From NCBI RefSeq assembly GCF_902506575.1, contig NZ_LR732544.1, forward strand, positions 246,145 to 298,050: a stretch of 51,906 nucleotides of DNA, read 5' to 3'. The notes below the pieces were generated by a model. The model worked only from the letters and a program-made list of their open reading frames with translations, was not told where the DNA came from and ran no database searches. Positions 1-8,486 of the stretch are shown here, one piece after another. Each line of letters starts with the position of its first letter. The stretch's first letter is position 1. The position numbers and the translations under genes are program-made. This DNA comes from Streptomyces mexicanus (GTDB lineage: Bacteria > Actinomycetota > Actinomycetes > Streptomycetales > Streptomycetaceae).

Positions 1-257
1 CGGTGGACGCCGGCTGGTACCCGCACACCAACCAGGTCGGCCAGACCGGCAAGTCCGTCTCGCCGCAGCTGTACATCGCCAACGGCATCTCCGGCGCCAT
101 CCAGCACCGCGCCGGCATGCAGACCTCCAAGACGATCGTCGCGGTCAACAAGGACCCCGAGGCCCCGATCTTCGACCTGGTCGACTACGGCGTCGTCGGC
201 GACCTCTTCGAGGTCGTCCCGCAGCTGACCGAGGAGATCAAGACCCGCAAGGGCTGA
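1..257 (+). CDS. etfA: Electron transfer flavoprotein alpha subunit, C-terminal part
   Basis: The window opens inside this gene; about 84 C-terminal residues are visible, ending at TGA 255-257. The FAD-binding C-terminal domain of EtfA is recognisable from [18 protein letters not shown], followed by QHRAGM and the [19 protein letters not shown] block. ETF accepts electrons from acyl-CoA dehydrogenases and passes them to the quinone pool. Its place at the head of a locus with two acyl-CoA dehydrogenases fits that role; etfB is expected just upstream, outside the window. The identification is firm. Whether this is the housekeeping ETF or a pathway-specific copy cannot be told from here. Confidence 0.95.
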   Translation, partial: VDAGWYPHTNQVGQTGKSVSPQLYIANGISGAIQHRAGMQTSKTIVAVNKDPEAPIFDLVDYGVVGDLFEVVPQLTEEIKTRKG

Positions 258-328
258 CGTCCCCCCGAGGAACCGACCCGCCCCGGGACGACAGCGTCCC
301 CGGCCGCACCAAGCGAGAGGCACGAACA

Positions 329-1447
329 TTGCACGCACCCGGTGACCCCGCCACGCTCGACGCCGCTTCGCCCGTCGTCGTGACGGGCGATCGGCAGAAG
401 GCGGCCTGGGCGGCACGCGTCCTGCCGCCGGTCGAGCATCTGGCCGGCGACATCTGGTCGGTGCCGGTCCCGATACCGGCCAACCCACTGCGCTACACGC
501 TCAGTTATCTCGTCCCCGGGGACTCGGAGCTGGTCGTCGTCGATCCTGGCTGGGACAGCGCGGAAGGCTGGGACGCCCTGTGCCGGGGCCTGGCCGAGGC
601 CGGAGCCACGCCCGCCGATGTCACCGGCATCGTCGCGACCCACGTCCACTTCGACCACCACGGCATGACGGCCCGGCTCAAGGCGGCGAGCGACGCCTGG
701 GTGGCCATGCATCCCGCGGAACGCGACAGCCTCCCGCACCGGCAGACCGAGCGGCAGCCCGGGCAGGGACAGCCGTCTCGGGCCTCGGGTCGCACCTGGC
801 TGCTGGAGGCCGGAGCCTCCGAAAGCGAGGTACGGGAACTGTTCGGTCCTCCGGACGAGGAGAAGCCGGCAGACGCCTTCCACATGGCGGAACCCGACCT
901 GCTGCTCGACGACAAGGACCGGGTACCGCTCGACGGGCGGAAGCTCGTCGCCCTGTGGACGCCCGGTCATACCCCTGGTCACCTCTGCCTGGCCGAGCCC
1001 GCCGCCCGGGTCGTCCTCACCGGCGACCACGTTCTGCCCCGTATCACTCCCAACATCGGCCTGCACGGCCGCCAACCAGGGCGGGCGCCGCTCGCCGACT
1101 TCCTCTCCTCCCTGGAACGTCTCGCGGGCTGGGACGACCACGAGGCGCTGCCCGCGCACGAATACCGGTTCCGGGGTCTAGCGGCCCGCACCGGGCAGTT
1201 GCGCGAGCACCACGCGAAACGGCTGGACGAGCTCCTGGCGGTCGTGGACGCGCTCGGCCGCCCGACCATCTGGGAGGTGACCGCCCACCTGTCCTGGTCC
1301 CGCCCCTGGGACCAGGTCGGAGCGATGCGTGTCGCCGCCCTGGCCGAGACCGAGGCCCATGCGGAGCACCTCGTCGACCTGGGACTTGTCGTCCGGTCCG
1401 GCGAGCGTGAGCGCCCGGTACGCCTCAGCCGTGCGCCCGGGGCCTGA
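329..1447 (+). CDS. Metallo-beta-lactamase-fold hydrolase
   Basis: This is a 372-residue protein. A TTG start at 329 is chosen because GAGAGG lies 8 nt upstream at 315-320. The metal-binding motif HxHxDH is at residues 105-110 (THVHFDHH). Further expected ligands lie in TPGHTPGHLCL (His), VLTGDHVLP (Asp) and LPAHEYRF (His). A C-terminal helical extension of about 90 residues resembles the winged-helix tail of LACTB2-like MBL proteins. Members of this group hydrolyse thioesters, lactones or phosphoesters. Between etfA and a thiolase/hydratase fusion, a CoA-thioesterase or lactonase role in ring-cleavage catabolism is plausible, but this is inference. It sits 71 nt after etfA and 103 nt before the next gene, so cotranscription is likely. 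Confidence 0.88.
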   Translation: MHAPGDPATLDAASPVVVTGDRQKAAWAARVLPPVEHLAGDIWSVPVPIPANPLRYTLSYLVPGDSELVVVDPGWDSAEGWDALCRGLAEAGATPADVTGIVATHVHFDHHGMTARLKAASDAWVAMHPAERDSLPHRQTERQPGQGQPSRASGRTWLLEAGASESEVRELFGPPDEEKPADAFHMAEPDLLLDDKDRVPLDGRKLVALWTPGHTPGHLCLAEPAARVVLTGDHVLPRITPNIGLHGRQPGRAPLADFLSSLERLAGWDDHEALPAHEYRFRGLAARTGQLREHHAKRLDELLAVVDALGRPTIWEVTAHLSWSRPWDQVGAMRVAALAETEAHAEHLVDLGLVVRSGERERPVRLSRAPGA

Positions 1448-1550
1448 CGTACAGCGACGACGGCTCCCCCGTACGACGACCACGGCTCCGGAACAGGCAA
1501 CTTCCTCCCCCCTCCTCCTCTTTTTCCCGCCGGTATCGAAAGGCACCATC

Positions 1551-3938
1551 ATGACCTCCGAGACCCCCGACCTCTCCGGCCAGGACCCGAACACGCCCGT
1601 GGTGGTCGGTGTCGGTCAGTCCTCCGAGCGGTTGGACGACCCCGGCTACCGGCGGATGTCCGCCGTGGAGTTGGCTGCCGCCGCGGCACGCGAGGCGCTG
1701 GCCGACACCGGCGCCGACACCGCGACCGTGGCCTCCGCGATCGACATGGTCGCCGGCGTCCGGCAGTTCGAGATCTCCACTCCAGGGGCGCCCGCCCCCC
1801 TGGGCAAGTCCGACAACTACCCCCGATCGGTCGCCCGGCGGATCGGCGCCGATCCCGCCCGTGCGATCCTGGAGGTCGTCGGCGGCCAGTCACCGCAGCA
1901 CCTGCTCAACGAGATGGCCGCGACGATCGCGCGCGGCGAGGCTCAGGCGGCCCTCATCTTCGGTTCCGAGGCGATCTCCACCACCCAGGCGCTGGCCAAG
2001 GCGGAGGACCGTCCCGACTTCACCGAGCACGTGGGCGGGCAGCTCGAGGACCGGGGCTGGGGGCTCGAGGGTCTGATGTCGCTGCACCAGGCGTCGCACG
2101 GGCTGACGGACGCACCCAGTCAGTACGCGCTGTTCGAGAACGCCCGCCGGGCGCGGCTCGGGCAGTCGCGGGAGGAGTACGCGGCCGGTATGGGCGCGCT
2201 GTTCGCGCCGTTCACGGAGGTGGCGGCGAAGAACCCGCACGCGTCGGCCCCGGTGCGCCGCTCCGCGGAGGAGCTGGTCACCGTGACCGAGAAGAACCGG
2301 ATGATCGCCGACCCCTACCCCCGGTACGTCGTCGCCCGGGACAAGGTGAACCAGGGGGCGGCCGTGCTGGTCATGTCGGTGAGCACCGCGCGCCGGCTGG
2401 GTGTGCCCGAGGAGCGGTGGGTGTTCCTGCACGGCCATGCCGACCTGCGCGAGCGCGATCTGATGGAGCGCGCCGACCTCAGCCGCAGCCCGGCCGCGGT
2501 GATGGCCGCCGAGCACGCCCTGGAGGTCGCCGGAATCGGCGTCGGCGAGCTGGCGACCATCGATCTGTACAGCTGTTTCCCGATCGCGGTCTCCAACGTC
2601 GCCGACGGACTCGGGCTCAAGGCGGACGACCCGCGTGGCCTGACCCTCACCGGGGGCCTGCCCTTCTTCGGCGGGGCAGGCAACAACTACTCCATGCACG
2701 CCATCGCCGAGACGGTGCAGCGCGCCCGCACCGCCCCCGGCACCTTCGGCTTGGTCGGTGCCAACGGCGGCTCGCTGAGCAAGTACTCGGTCGGCGTCTA
2801 CTCCACCACCCCCACCGCCTGGCGTCCCGATCGCTCCGCCGCCCTCCAGGCCGAGATCGACTCCTGGGATGCCCCCGAGGAGGCCCGCCGGGCCGACGGC
2901 TGGGCCACCATCGAGACCTACACGATCAAGTACGGCCGCGACGGGTCCCGCACCGGAGTGGTCATCGGCCGGCTGGAGGCCGACGACCGCCGGTTCATCG
3001 CCCTCACCCACCAGGGCGACGAGGACATGCTGGACCTGCTCTCGGCCGGCGAGCCCATCGGCCGGCGGGTGTACGTCCGGTCCTTCGGCTTCGGCAACCG
3101 CGTCACCACGGACGAGCAGCGCATGGACGCCCTCTTGCCTCGTCGCGAGCCGGTGTTGCGGGACGACTACGAGTTCGTCACCGTCCGTCGCGACGGTCAC
3201 CTGCTCGAGGTCACCATCAACCGGCCCGAGGCACGCAACAGCCTCACCCCGCAGGCCAACGACGAACTCGACGAGGTCTTCGACGCCTACTTCGCCGACC
3301 CGGACCTGTGGGTGGCCATCCTCACCGGCGCCGGCGACAAGTCCTTCAGCGCGGGCAACGACCTGAAGTACTCCGCCTCCGGCAAGCCGATGTGGGTGCC
3401 CAAGAACGGCTTCGCCGGCCTCACCTCTCGCCGGAACATGACCAAGCCGGTCATCGCCGCGGTCAACGGCTACGCCATGGGCGGCGGCTGCGAGATCGCC
3501 CTCGCCTGCCACCTCACCGTCGCCGACGAGACCGCGAAGTTCGCGCTCAGCGAGGTCAAGGTGGGGCTCGCCGCCGGCGCCGGCGGCCTGGTCCGGCTCC
3601 CGCGCGCCATCCCCCGGAAGATCGCCACCGAGATGATCCTCACCGGCCGCCAGGTCACCGCCGACGAGGCCCTCGGCCTGGGCCTGGTCAACCGGGTCGT
3701 CCCGGCCGGCACCGCCCTGGAAGGGGCCCGCGCGCTCGCCGCCGAGATCCTCGAGGGCTCCCCCACCTCCGTCCGCGCCTCCCTGCAGGTGATGGCGGAG
3801 ACCGAGGGCATCGCCGACACGGTGGACGCCGTGGACCATCCCTCATCCGCGCTGGACAACCTGATGGTCAGCCAGGACGCGATCGAGGGCATGACGGCCT
3901 TCGCCCAAAAGCGCCGCCCGCAGTGGAAGAACCGCTGA
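1551..3938 (+). CDS. Thiolase-like protein (TLP1 type) fused to enoyl-CoA hydratase
   Basis: The start is ATG 1551; the frame is open further upstream but without a suitable start. The product is 795 residues. Residues 1 to about 420 are thiolase-fold (NTPVVVGVGQ, SNVADGLGL, FFGGAGNNYSMHA, GANGGSLSKYSVG). About 430-525 resembles the extra C-terminal domain of type 1 thiolase-like proteins. About 538-795 is a crotonase domain. In the thiolase half the segment around GGQSPQHL has no cysteine where a true thiolase carries its nucleophile. The crotonase half keeps both glutamates, E648 (GGGCE) and E668 (LSE), spaced 20 apart as in mitochondrial hydratase. It probably hydrates an enoyl-CoA and may promote retro-aldol or related C-C cleavage; the second step is inference. 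The neighbouring genes encode acyl-CoA dehydrogenases and a CoA-transferase. Confidence 0.88.
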   Translation: MTSETPDLSGQDPNTPVVVGVGQSSERLDDPGYRRMSAVELAAAAAREALADTGADTATVASAIDMVAGVRQFEISTPGAPAPLGKSDNYPRSVARRIGADPARAILEVVGGQSPQHLLNEMAATIARGEAQAALIFGSEAISTTQALAKAEDRPDFTEHVGGQLEDRGWGLEGLMSLHQASHGLTDAPSQYALFENARRARLGQSREEYAAGMGALFAPFTEVAAKNPHASAPVRRSAEELVTVTEKNRMIADPYPRYVVARDKVNQGAAVLVMSVSTARRLGVPEERWVFLHGHADLRERDLMERADLSRSPAAVMAAEHALEVAGIGVGELATIDLYSCFPIAVSNVADGLGLKADDPRGLTLTGGLPFFGGAGNNYSMHAIAETVQRARTAPGTFGLVGANGGSLSKYSVGVYSTTPTAWRPDRSAALQAEIDSWDAPEEARRADGWATIETYTIKYGRDGSRTGVVIGRLEADDRRFIALTHQGDEDMLDLLSAGEPIGRRVYVRSFGFGNRVTTDEQRMDALLPRREPVLRDDYEFVTVRRDGHLLEVTINRPEARNSLTPQANDELDEVFDAYFADPDLWVAILTGAGDKSFSAGNDLKYSASGKPMWVPKNGFAGLTSRRNMTKPVIAAVNGYAMGGGCEIALACHLTVADETAKFALSEVKVGLAAGAGGLVRLPRAIPRKIATEMILTGRQVTADEALGLGLVNRVVPAGTALEGARALAAEILEGSPTSVRASLQVMAETEGIADTVDAVDHPSSALDNLMVSQDAIEGMTAFAQKRRPQWKNR

Positions 3939-4026
3939 CCCGGCGACGACCCACGGCCGCCGACCGGAATCGGACCGATAGCGTTCAGTAATAGATTTCC
4001 GTGGGCCGGTGGAGAATCATGTGTGC

Positions 4027-4637
4027 ATGACGCAGCACGCGAGACCCTCCGCCGGCCGCCCACGCGACAACGACGTGGACCGGCGCGTCGCGGACGCCGC
4101 CGTCGAGCTGTTCGGCGAGCACGGCTGGAAGTCCTTCAGCATCGAGGCGGTGGCACGCCGCGCCGGCGTCGGCAAGGCCTCCGTCTACCTGCGCTGGGAC
4201 AGCAAGGAAGAACTCTTGGCGCAGGCCCTGACCATGCGTCTCGCCGGCGTCACCGACGTCGACACCGGCACCGTCCGCGGGGACCTCGTCGCCCTGGTGC
4301 GGCAGCTGCTGCAGCAGTACGCGGGCGAACACGGCGGGGCCGTGCTGCGCCTGGCCATGGAGGCCCGCACGATTCCCAGACTGGCCGAGCGGTACGAGGA
4401 GCTCGCCAGATCCTCGCGGCGCGCGCCATCGTCCGGCGCGGCATTTGCCGGGGCGAGCTGCCCGCGGGCACCTCGGTGACCTTCCTGCTCGACGCGTTGT
4501 GCGGCGGTGCCATGAACCACGCACTCACCACGCCGCCCGAGCTCCGCGCGGGCCTCGCCGAGGCCGCCGGCGAGTACGCCGAGCGATTCGTCGACTTCGT
4601 CCTCGCCTCGGTGCTGGTCGGCACGCCGGCCGCCTGA
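4027..4637 (+). pseudogene. TetR-family regulator with a single frameshift
   Basis: From ATG 4027 the reading frame encodes a clear TetR N-terminus: VADAAVELFGEHGWKSFSI, then the helix-turn-helix VARRAGVGKASVYLRW. Near 4405-4410 the frame breaks. A protein-like sequence continues in the next frame (QILAARAIVRRGICRGELP, then FLLDALCGGAMNHAL) to TGA 4635-4637. Restoring one missing base gives about 203 residues, normal for the family. The amino-acid sequence on both sides looks undamaged, so a sequence error is as likely as a true mutation. If functional, it is a good candidate repressor for the CaiB gene downstream or for the thiolase operon upstream. Confidence 0.8.
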
Positions 4638-4830
4638 GGTCGTGTCGGCCGCATCACATCCACCCCCTGCCCCGCAAGTGGAGCGCGCGCCGTGCACATG
4701 TCCTTTCGCGACATGGGTACGGCGCGAATTCAGCGATGTACGAGGTCAGGAGCCCGGTGCCACGGTGGGCCCGTAACAGGGCAGCCGGGCGCCTGCATCC
4801 GCCCCGGCACAATGCTGTGGAGAAGGCAAC
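4638..4830 (+). promoter_or_regulatory. Leader of the CoA-transferase gene
   Basis: These 193 bp separate the TetR gene from the CaiB gene. GGAGAAGG at 4819-4826 lies 4 nt before the GTG start at 4831, which decides that start. No strong palindrome was seen. Confidence 0.4.
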
Positions 4831-7254
4831 GTGGCCGACAACGCACTCCCCCTGACCGGGGTAAGGGTCCTCGACCTCACGAACGGAAAGGGTGAACTGG
4901 GCAGCCGCCTGTTCGCCGACCTCGGCGCCGACGTCATACGCGTCGAGTCCGCCGCCACCGACAGGAGCCGGGCCCAGGGCCCCCTCGTCGACGGGGTCAG
5001 CCTCTATCACGAGGTCTTCAACGCCAACAAGCGGTCCGTGGCACTCGACCTGGCCGCGCCCGAGGACCGTGCCGTGTTCTTCGACCGCCTCCTGCCGAAC
5101 GCCGACATCTGCTTCACCAGCCTCTCCCCGGCCGAGCAGGCCGCCCTCGGCATCGAGCCGGCGACACTCCTCGGACACAACCCCGCGCTGGTCGCCCTCT
5201 CCCTGACCGACTTCGGCCTCACCGGCCCGTACCGCGACTGGACGGGAACCGAGTGGACGCACCTGGCGATGGGCGGCATCCTCTCCCGCTCCGGCGACCC
5301 GGGCCGTGAGCCGCTGCTTCCGCCGCTGGACATGGCACTGCAGACCGCGAGCTTCTCGGCCGCATGGGCGGCCCTGCTGGCCTACTGGAACCGGCTGGAG
5401 ACCGGCGTCGGTGACGCGGTGGACATCTCCGTCTTCGAGTGCGTGGTCCAGGGCTTCGACCCGGGCTGGGGCATGGGCGGTTCGGCCACCGGCGGGGTCC
5501 CGGCGGCCGACGGTCCGCGCGGAAGGATCGACGACGGTCACAAGTATCCCTTCTTCGCCTGCGCCGACGGCGCGGTGCGGCTGACCATCCTCAGCCCACG
5601 GCAGTGGCAGGGGATGTTCGCCTGGATGGGCAGCCCGGAGCAGTTCGCCGACGAGCGCTTCAACAGCCTGGCCGTGCGGTTCCAGGAGGCTCACGTCCTT
5701 TATCCGGCCATCGGCGAACTGCTGCGAACGAAGACCCGCGACCAGGTCGTGCGGGAGGCACGGCAGTACGGTGTCGCCGCCCTGGCTGTGCTGTCGCCTC
5801 AAGAGGTCGCGGACAACGAGCACTTCGCCGCCCGGCGGGTCTTCACCCGTACCGCTGTCGCCTCCGGTCGCGAGGTCGACGTGGTGGACGGCTTCGTGGA
5901 GGTGGACGGGGTGCGGCTGGGCCACCGCGTGCCGGCCCCGGCGATCGGCCGGGACACGGCCGAGGTCCTCGCCGGAACCGAGCAGCGGCGGCCCGCCCCG
6001 GAGCCGTCGTCCGCCGTCGGGCGCCGGCCCTTCGAAGGGCTGCGCGTACTCGACCTGGGGATCATCGTGGCGGGGGCCGAGGCGGGCCGCCTCTTCGCGG
6101 ACCTCGGCGCCGAGGTGCTGAAGGTGGAGAATCTCCAGGCCCCCGACGGCTCCCGTCAGTCCATCCTGGGTCATGTGGTGAGCCCGGTGTTCGCCTGGGG
6201 CAACCGCAACAAGCTCGGACTCGGCCTCGACCTCAGGAACCCCGGCGGACGTGACCTCTTCCTGAAGCTCGCCGAGCAGGCCGACATCGTCCTCAGCAAC
6301 TTCAAGCCGGGCACCCTCGACAAACTCGGCATCTCCTACGAGCACCTGAAGGAGGTCAATCCGCGGATCGTGGTCCTGGAGTCGTCCGCCTACGGCCACA
6401 CCGGCCCCTGGGCCGGCAACCCGGGATACGGCCCGCTGGTGCGCTGCGCGGTCGGGGTGAGCGGGCTGTGGCGCTACCCGGAGGACGAGCACCGCTTCCA
6501 GGACGACACCACCATCTTCCCGGACCATGTGGCGGCACGCGCCGGGGTGTTCGCCATCCTGGCCAAGCTCGTCGAGCTCCGGAGGACCGGGGTCGGCGGC
6601 ACCGTGCGTCTGGCCCAGACGGACGTCGTGCTCGCCCAGCACGCGCATGTCTTCGCCGCCGAGTCGCTGGCGCCGGGCACCACGGTCCCCGTCGGCAACG
6701 CCGGCCCGGGTGATGCCCCGCGTGGCGTCTACCCGGCGGCGGGTGACGACGAGTGGCTGGTCGTCGACGTCCAGGGGGACGAGCAGTGGCAGCGTCTCGC
6801 GGCGGTCTGCGGCATCGACGCCGCGCGCTTCCCGGACGCCGCCTCACGGGTGTCGCACCGCAAGGAGATCGACAAGGAGGTGGGTGCCTGGACGAGCGGG
6901 CGCACCCCGGAGAAGGCCATGGTCCTGTTGCAGGAGGCCGGTGTTCCCGCCGCCAAGATGATGCGGATCACCGAGTTCCCGGACAACCCGCATCTCGTCG
7001 CCCGGCGTACGTTCCGGATGGCCACTCACCCGCTGATCGACCGCGTCATGCCCAGTGAGAACCTGCCCGGTGGCCTCTTCACCAACGTTCCGGACCCCGA
7101 GTTGAAGCCGGCCCCGCTCATCGGACAACACACCCGGGAGATCGCGACCCGTCTCCTCGGGCTTGACGAGGGGGCCGTCGCCGAACTGTTCGCGGCCGGG
7201 GTTCTCCAGGAGGACCCGCGAATCCCGCAACTCCTTGACGTGGGCGGCGAGTAG
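4831..7254 (+). CDS. CaiB/BaiF family CoA-transferase, tandem double-domain
   Basis: The product is 807 residues from GTG 4831. It contains two complete class III CoA-transferase domains in tandem. Domain 1 (about 1-385) starts LTGVRVLDLTNGKGELGSRL, with FADLGADVIRVES and ANKRSVALDL. Domain 2 (about 395-790) starts FEGLRVLDLGIIVAGAEAGR, with LFADLGAEVLKVE and NRNKLGLGLDLRN. Most family members are about 400 residues and work as interlocked dimers, so this is probably a covalent pseudo-dimer. An aspartate at the catalytic position is visible in domain 2 (FPDHVAARAG) and a possible one in domain 1 (PPLDMALQ). The enzyme moves CoA from a donor acyl-CoA to a free acid, which would activate the ring-opened product of the BVMO/esterase steps. 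The substrate is not deducible. Confidence 0.93.
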   Translation: MADNALPLTGVRVLDLTNGKGELGSRLFADLGADVIRVESAATDRSRAQGPLVDGVSLYHEVFNANKRSVALDLAAPEDRAVFFDRLLPNADICFTSLSPAEQAALGIEPATLLGHNPALVALSLTDFGLTGPYRDWTGTEWTHLAMGGILSRSGDPGREPLLPPLDMALQTASFSAAWAALLAYWNRLETGVGDAVDISVFECVVQGFDPGWGMGGSATGGVPAADGPRGRIDDGHKYPFFACADGAVRLTILSPRQWQGMFAWMGSPEQFADERFNSLAVRFQEAHVLYPAIGELLRTKTRDQVVREARQYGVAALAVLSPQEVADNEHFAARRVFTRTAVASGREVDVVDGFVEVDGVRLGHRVPAPAIGRDTAEVLAGTEQRRPAPEPSSAVGRRPFEGLRVLDLGIIVAGAEAGRLFADLGAEVLKVENLQAPDGSRQSILGHVVSPVFAWGNRNKLGLGLDLRNPGGRDLFLKLAEQADIVLSNFKPGTLDKLGISYEHLKEVNPRIVVLESSAYGHTGPWAGNPGYGPLVRCAVGVSGLWRYPEDEHRFQDDTTIFPDHVAARAGVFAILAKLVELRRTGVGGTVRLAQTDVVLAQHAHVFAAESLAPGTTVPVGNAGPGDAPRGVYPAAGDDEWLVVDVQGDEQWQRLAAVCGIDAARFPDAASRVSHRKEIDKEVGAWTSGRTPEKAMVLLQEAGVPAAKMMRITEFPDNPHLVARRTFRMATHPLIDRVMPSENLPGGLFTNVPDPELKPAPLIGQHTREIATRLLGLDEGAVAELFAAGVLQEDPRIPQLLDVGGE

Positions 7255-7258
7255 AACC

Positions 7259-8206
7259 TCATGTCACCGGGGCACCGGCTGGAAGCGGTGCCCCGGTGAG
7301 CGCCTCCACCGCCTCCTCGACACGGCGTGCCGTGTCGGGGCGGCGGCCGACCTGCTCCGCGCACCACACAAGGCCCACATCCATACCGAAACCCTCGTCC
7401 TCGACCGGAATGGTGGCGAAGGCCGGCGGCGACATCAAGGACGGCAGCGGCGACCCGGGCAGATGGGGGACGAAGGTCGCCAGGCCGCGAAGCAGCACCT
7501 CGCGGGAGATCTCGACCCCACCAGGAGCTCCCTGCACCTGCTCGGTACGCGTGACACGCGCGTTCTTCAGCATGGTCGAGACTCTCCGCATGGCGTTGGT
7601 GACCCTCGGCGGAATGACCGACTCGACGAATGTGCGGCCGCTCAGCTCGGCGAGAGAGACGCTTTCCCTCCCGGCGAGAGGGTCGTCGGCCCGCACGGCG
7701 ACGGCGAGCGGATAGCGAAGCCAGGGCACCGCCGACAGCCCACCGTCGCTGTCCGGCGCCGGCAGATGCAGCAGCGCCAGATCGAGGCGCCCGTCCAGCA
7801 GGCCGGGGACCACGTCGTCGGAGTCCTCGACGAGCTCCAGCCCGGAAGCACTCTCCCCTCCGGTTCTGCCGACGGCCTCCGCGAAGCGCGTGACGCGTGC
7901 CGTCGGCGCCCAGGCGGTGGCCGCGACCCGCAGCGGACGCACCTCTCCCCTGGCCTGTGCCGCGATCGCGGGAAGTTCGCCGGCCTGCTCCAGGATTCTC
8001 CGGACCGGGCCCACCAGCGCCTCTCCCATCGGTGTGAGAGCCACACGGTGGTACTCGCGGACGAAGAGCGCTCCTCCCAGCTCGCGCTCGAGCTGGGCGA
8101 CCTGCCGACTCAGAGGCGAGGGGGTCATGTGCAGCCGCTGCGCCGCCCGCCCGAAGTTCCGCTCGTCCGCGACAGCGAGGAAGGCTGTGAGCTTCGCGAG
8201 GTCCAT
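7259..8206 (-). CDS. LysR-family transcriptional regulator
   Basis: The product is 315 residues, ATG at 8206. The N-terminal winged helix-turn-helix is typical: LTAFLAVADERNFGRAAQRL, then MTPSPLSRQVAQLERELGG. A substrate-binding domain follows from about residue 88 to the end. It is divergent from the acyl-CoA dehydrogenase operon starting at 8487, with 280 bp between, the classic LysR arrangement. It is therefore the best candidate activator of the two dehydrogenase genes, responding to a pathway intermediate. Its 3' end converges on the CaiB gene, leaving only 4 nt. Confidence 0.93.
   Translation of the reverse strand: MDLAKLTAFLAVADERNFGRAAQRLHMTPSPLSRQVAQLERELGGALFVREYHRVALTPMGEALVGPVRRILEQAGELPAIAAQARGEVRPLRVAATAWAPTARVTRFAEAVGRTGGESASGLELVEDSDDVVPGLLDGRLDLALLHLPAPDSDGGLSAVPWLRYPLAVAVRADDPLAGRESVSLAELSGRTFVESVIPPRVTNAMRRVSTMLKNARVTRTEQVQGAPGGVEISREVLLRGLATFVPHLPGSPLPSLMSPPAFATIPVEDEGFGMDVGLVWCAEQVGRRPDTARRVEEAVEALTGAPLPAGAPVT
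7264..7299. terminator. Hairpin shared by CaiB and LysR genes
   Basis: There is a perfect 13-bp inverted repeat, TCACCGGGGCACC at 7264-7276 and its complement at 7287-7299, with a 10-nt loop. It lies inside the last codons of the lysR gene and 10 nt after the CaiB stop, so it can act on transcripts from both sides. There is no U-tract, as is common in high-GC actinomycetes. Confidence 0.7.
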
Positions 8207-8486
8207 ACGACCGCGACCTCCTTGTCACTACGTTGCGCCGGGCCGGACATCTCCGCGGCTCTCCGGTCGCACCGGCCTGCAGGCAAGAACTCTAAACAAG
8301 AGCCGACTACAGGCAAACCCTCAGGGGCATCGGGCACACCGCCCGCTTCCACTCTGCCTCACCACCGCGCGAACTCCATTACGGACGGACTCCGACAGAA
8401 AATCCGCCCAGAATATTGTGAACGGTGCCCGTCCGTATTACCGTCGCCGCATACCACCCCCTGTGTTGCACGGAGAAAGGCCGACG
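8207..8486. promoter_or_regulatory. Divergent LysR / acyl-CoA dehydrogenase control region
   Basis: This is the 280-bp region between two divergent genes. A perfect 9-bp inverted repeat TACGGACGG / CCGTCCGTA lies at 8380-8388 and 8429-8437, enclosing a locally AT-rich stretch (AGAATATTGTG). Two direct repeats of CAGGCAA lie near 8280 and 8309. These are candidate LysR binding elements. GGAGAAAGG at 8472-8480 is the ribosome-binding site for ATG 8487. Confidence 0.5.

Noticed and set aside
1890..3839. A 649-codon minus-strand open frame under the thiolase-hydratase gene
   Set aside because: Shadow frame with the same antisense composition; the plus-strand protein has clear catalytic motifs.
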